Of a stretch of 8,944 bases of DNA, positions 7,042-8,944 are shown in pieces. Every line of letters starts with the position of its first letter. The first letter of the stretch is position 1. The notes under the pieces are model-generated. The model was not told where the DNA came from and did not search any database. It saw only the letters and a list, made by a program, of their open reading frames with translations. This stretch comes from Pelagibacteraceae bacterium TMED65. Its GTDB lineage: Bacteria; Pseudomonadota; Alphaproteobacteria; TMED127. The position numbers and the translations under genes are program-made. The stretch is from NCBI GenBank assembly GCA_002167215.1, contig NHDS01000011.1, forward strand, positions 94,093 to 103,036, written 5' to 3'.

Positions 7042-7503
7042 ATGAGATGTCCATTTTGTGGTCATGACGAAACTCAGGTTAAAGACTCCAGACCTTCTGA
7101 AGATAACAGTTCGATTAGAAGACGTAGACAATGCCCGGCTTGCGCAGCCAGGTTTACAACTTTTGAAAGAGTACAGCTCAGAGAATTAATGGTTATTAAA
7201 AAAGATGACTCAAGAACTATATTCGATAGAGAGAAATTAGTAAGATCAATACACATATCTTGTAGAAAAAGACCAATAAATTCAGACCAAATAGAGTTAG
7301 TAGCAAATAGCATACAAAGGAGACTTGAGAGTTCTGGAGAAACGGAGATTCCCACAAAAGTTGTAGGGGAGTTGGTAATGGACGCTTTGAAAGAATTAGA
7401 TAGAGTTGCATATTTAAGATTTGCATCTGTATACAAGGAGTTTCAAGAAACAGATGATTTCAGAAAATTTATTGATAAAAACTTAAATTTGAAAAACGAA
7501 TAG
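7042..7503 (+). CDS. nrdR: Transcriptional repressor NrdR
   Basis: A 153-aa nucleotide-sensing repressor of ribonucleotide reductase genes. The N-terminal zinc ribbon has CPFC (Cys3, Cys6) and CPAC (Cys31, Cys34), with the basic stretch SSIRRRRQ just before the second pair, typical of the DNA-binding part. An ATP-cone domain follows from about residue 46 to 136, starting RELMVIKKD and including [10 protein letters not shown] and the [14 protein letters not shown] end, all characteristic of NrdR. The start at 7042 gives the standard MRCPFCG beginning and has AAGGA 8 nt upstream; the same frame is open back to a TTG at 7018, which would add eight residues not found in the family. Position between glyA and ribD is a well-known alphaproteobacterial arrangement. 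No NrdR box (paired 16-bp sites) was seen in the window, so its target operon lies elsewhere. Confidence 0.96.
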   Translation: MRCPFCGHDETQVKDSRPSEDNSSIRRRRQCPACAARFTTFERVQLRELMVIKKDDSRTIFDREKLVRSIHISCRKRPINSDQIELVANSIQRRLESSGETEIPTKVVGELVMDALKELDRVAYLRFASVYKEFQETDDFRKFIDKNLNLKNE

Positions 7504-7506
7504 GTA

Positions 7507-8607
7507 GTGGATTTAGATACAAAATATATCAAAATCATTAATTATTTGCTAAAAAAAATACGAGGGAGCACTTTCCCAAATCCAGGAGTTTTTGCTTTAA
7601 TAGTAGAATCTGACAAGAAATTTATTTCGAATAGAATTGTAAGTTTCGGATTTACACAATTTACTGGAAGACCTCATGCTGAAGCAGTTGCAATTTCTGG
7701 AGCAAGATTTTTCGCTAATAAAATTTATACCTTGTATTCGTCATTAGAACCTTGTTGCCATCAGGGTAGAGGAGAATCGTGTGTTAAAAAGATCCTCAAA
7801 TCTAAGGTAAATAGAGTGGTTTTTTCAATTAAAGATCCAGATCAAAGAGTAAATGGAAAAGGCATGTCTATCTTGAAGAAAAATGGTTTGGAAGTAAAAT
7901 ATAATATTTTAAGTGATGAAATTAAAAAAACATATAGAGGATATATTTACAATAGAACTATCCAAAGGCCTCAAGTTACTTTAAAAGTAGGCTGTTCTAT
8001 CGATAGCAAAATAGCTATGAAGAGAGGTCAACAGGATTTTATAACCAATAAATTGGTAAAAAAAATTGTACACAACTACAGAGCTGAATATGATGCAATT
8101 TTAGTCGGAGGGAATACTATAAATATAGATAATCCAAAATTGAATTGTAGAATAAAAGGACTTGAATATTTGTCACCTTATCGAATTGTTTTATCTAAAT
8201 CGTTAGATTTTGATTCAAATTCAGAAATTCTAAAGAAAAGAAATCAAAAACTTACTATAATATTTACCTTGGAATCAAGTAAAAGAAAAAAAGAAAAAAT
8301 TAAAGACAAATGCTTCAAATTAATTAGCTTAAATAAACAAAATTTTACATTATCTAATATACTGAATGAGTTAGCTAAATTTGGCATTTGTAATTTGTTG
8401 ATCGAGGGAGGTAGCAAAATTTTTACATCATTTTTAAATGAGGACTTGGTTGACCAGATCATTATTTTTAGATCAAACTCTTTTATTGGTTCAAAAGGCC
8501 AAGATTTACTTACAAAAAACTATAAATCAAAGCAAAAATCTTTTTTTCAAAGTTCTTTTTGTATTGTTAGAGATAATACAATGGAAGTTTTAGAGAGGAA
8601 AGAATAA
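7507..8607 (+). CDS. ribD: Bifunctional riboflavin biosynthesis protein RibD (deaminase/reductase)
   Basis: A 366-aa two-domain enzyme (E. coli 367 aa) that deaminates the pyrimidine formed from GTP and then reduces its ribose side chain. The deaminase domain (about 1-145) shows FPNP (23-26), zinc ligand and catalytic HAE (His57, Glu59), and EPCCHQGRGESC with Cys83 and Cys92. The reductase domain (about 155-360) shows LKVGCSIDSKIAM (159-171), ITNKLV, RAEYDAILVGGNTI (192-205), DNPKL and LLIEGGSKI (297-305). The residue after PNPGV is Phe29 where the family usually has Gly, and HQGRGESC departs from the usual HxGRTPPC. The start is GTG at 7507, only 3 nt after the nrdR stop TAG; no ATG precedes the domain, and no good ribosome binding site is visible, so translation is probably coupled to nrdR. 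ribE follows by 4 nt. Confidence 0.95.
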   Translation: MDLDTKYIKIINYLLKKIRGSTFPNPGVFALIVESDKKFISNRIVSFGFTQFTGRPHAEAVAISGARFFANKIYTLYSSLEPCCHQGRGESCVKKILKSKVNRVVFSIKDPDQRVNGKGMSILKKNGLEVKYNILSDEIKKTYRGYIYNRTIQRPQVTLKVGCSIDSKIAMKRGQQDFITNKLVKKIVHNYRAEYDAILVGGNTINIDNPKLNCRIKGLEYLSPYRIVLSKSLDFDSNSEILKKRNQKLTIIFTLESSKRKKEKIKDKCFKLISLNKQNFTLSNILNELAKFGICNLLIEGGSKIFTSFLNEDLVDQIIIFRSNSFIGSKGQDLLTKNYKSKQKSFFQSSFCIVRDNTMEVLERKE

Positions 8608-8611
8608 TTAT

Positions 8612-8944
8612 ATGTTTACAGGAATTATCAAAGAAATTGGAGTGATTCGTTTAATTAATTTAGAATCAAAAGTATTAGGAATAGAATCAAATTTTAAAAA
8701 ATTAGTACTTGGCGAGTCAATCTCATGCTCAGGTGTTTGCCTAACAATTTCAAAAATTGATAAAGATATTTTTTATTGTAATTTATCTGCTGAAACAATC
8801 GAGAGAACCAATTTAAAAATAAAAAACTTAGGCGATAGAATTAATCTAGAGAGATCTTTAAAAATTGGAGACGATCTTAGTGGTCATTTAGTTTTTGGTC
8901 ATGTTGACGGACAAGCTACATTAGAAAAAATTATTACAGAAAAA
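8612..8944 (+). CDS. ribE: Riboflavin synthase alpha chain, N-terminal part
   Basis: The first 111 codons of the enzyme that dismutates two 6,7-dimethyl-8-ribityllumazine molecules into riboflavin plus the RibD product; the right window edge cuts it. It begins MFTGI, the near-invariant start of the family, has LGESISCSGVCLTI (about 33-46), matching the family's GxSIAVNGVCLT segment, and then LERSLKIGDDLSGHLVFGHVDG around 82-103, matching GGHxVxGHVDG at the start of the second lumazine-binding repeat. The ATG lies 4 nt after the ribD stop. A purine-rich AGAGGA at 8594-8599, inside the ribD end, could be the ribosome binding site at a somewhat long spacing. The family is usually about 200 aa, so roughly half is present. 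The name is ribE in E. coli nomenclature (also called ribC). Confidence 0.95.
   Translation, partial: MFTGIIKEIGVIRLINLESKVLGIESNFKKLVLGESISCSGVCLTISKIDKDIFYCNLSAETIERTNLKIKNLGDRINLERSLKIGDDLSGHLVFGHVDGQATLEKIITEK

Noticed and set aside
7074..7436. Two overlapping - strand open frames inside nrdR (7074-7436 and 7217-7426)
   Set aside because: Both are opposite the nrdR ATP-cone region and show no domain; they are shadows of the coding strand.
7504..7506. FMN riboswitch ahead of the riboflavin genes
   Set aside because: Only 3 nt separate nrdR and ribD, and the glyA-nrdR gap of about 55 nt is too short and lacks the conserved RFN-element sequences.
8244..8462. 72-codon open frame on the - strand inside ribD
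   Set aside because: It lies opposite the RibD reductase domain and has no independent support.

Overview
The window is strongly AT-rich, densely packed bacterial DNA with every recognisable gene on the + strand. The order rpiB-glyA-nrdR-ribD-ribE is a familiar alphaproteobacterial arrangement. Together with the very low GC, lysine/asparagine-rich proteins, near-absent spacers, a Na+-coupled amino-acid symporter and autotrophic vitamin genes, it suggests a streamlined free-living (probably marine, SAR11-like or similar) alphaproteobacterium. That placement is inference; no rRNA or other direct taxonomic marker is present.

Region 1 (1-3799) is a biotin operon cut at the left edge: bioF (3' part, starting at or next to the PLP lysine), a small alpha/beta hydrolase in the BioH/BioG position, bioC, bioD and bioA. 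All four junctions overlap (11, 1, 1 and 4 nt), so the genes are almost certainly co-transcribed and translationally coupled. BioC methylates malonyl-ACP so that fatty acid synthesis can build pimeloyl-ACP methyl ester. The hydrolase probably removes the methyl group. BioF, BioA and BioD then make KAPA, DAPA and dethiobiotin. bioB is not in the window and may lie upstream.

Region 2 (3825-6986) holds an AGCS-family Na+:alanine/glycine symporter 25 nt after bioA, then rpiB and glyA. A hairpin with a short T-tract (6963-6994) overlaps the glyA stop codon and looks like an intrinsic terminator.

Region 3 (7042-8944) holds nrdR, ribD and the 5' part of ribE (riboflavin synthase alpha chain), cut by the right edge.

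Most genes are well-known families. The most interesting item is the 220-residue hydrolase between bioF and bioC. It keeps a plausible Ser-Asp-His triad but has an atypical nucleophile elbow (VHSYG), and it resembles neither classical BioH nor BioG cleanly. Other points of interest are the gene order, which resembles that of biotin operons known to move between bacteria; the long A-tracts in two bio genes; the symporter next to the alanine-consuming pathway; and the terminator hairpin built into the end of glyA. No mobile element, CRISPR array, tRNA, rRNA or riboswitch was seen, and no gap between genes exceeds about 60 nt.
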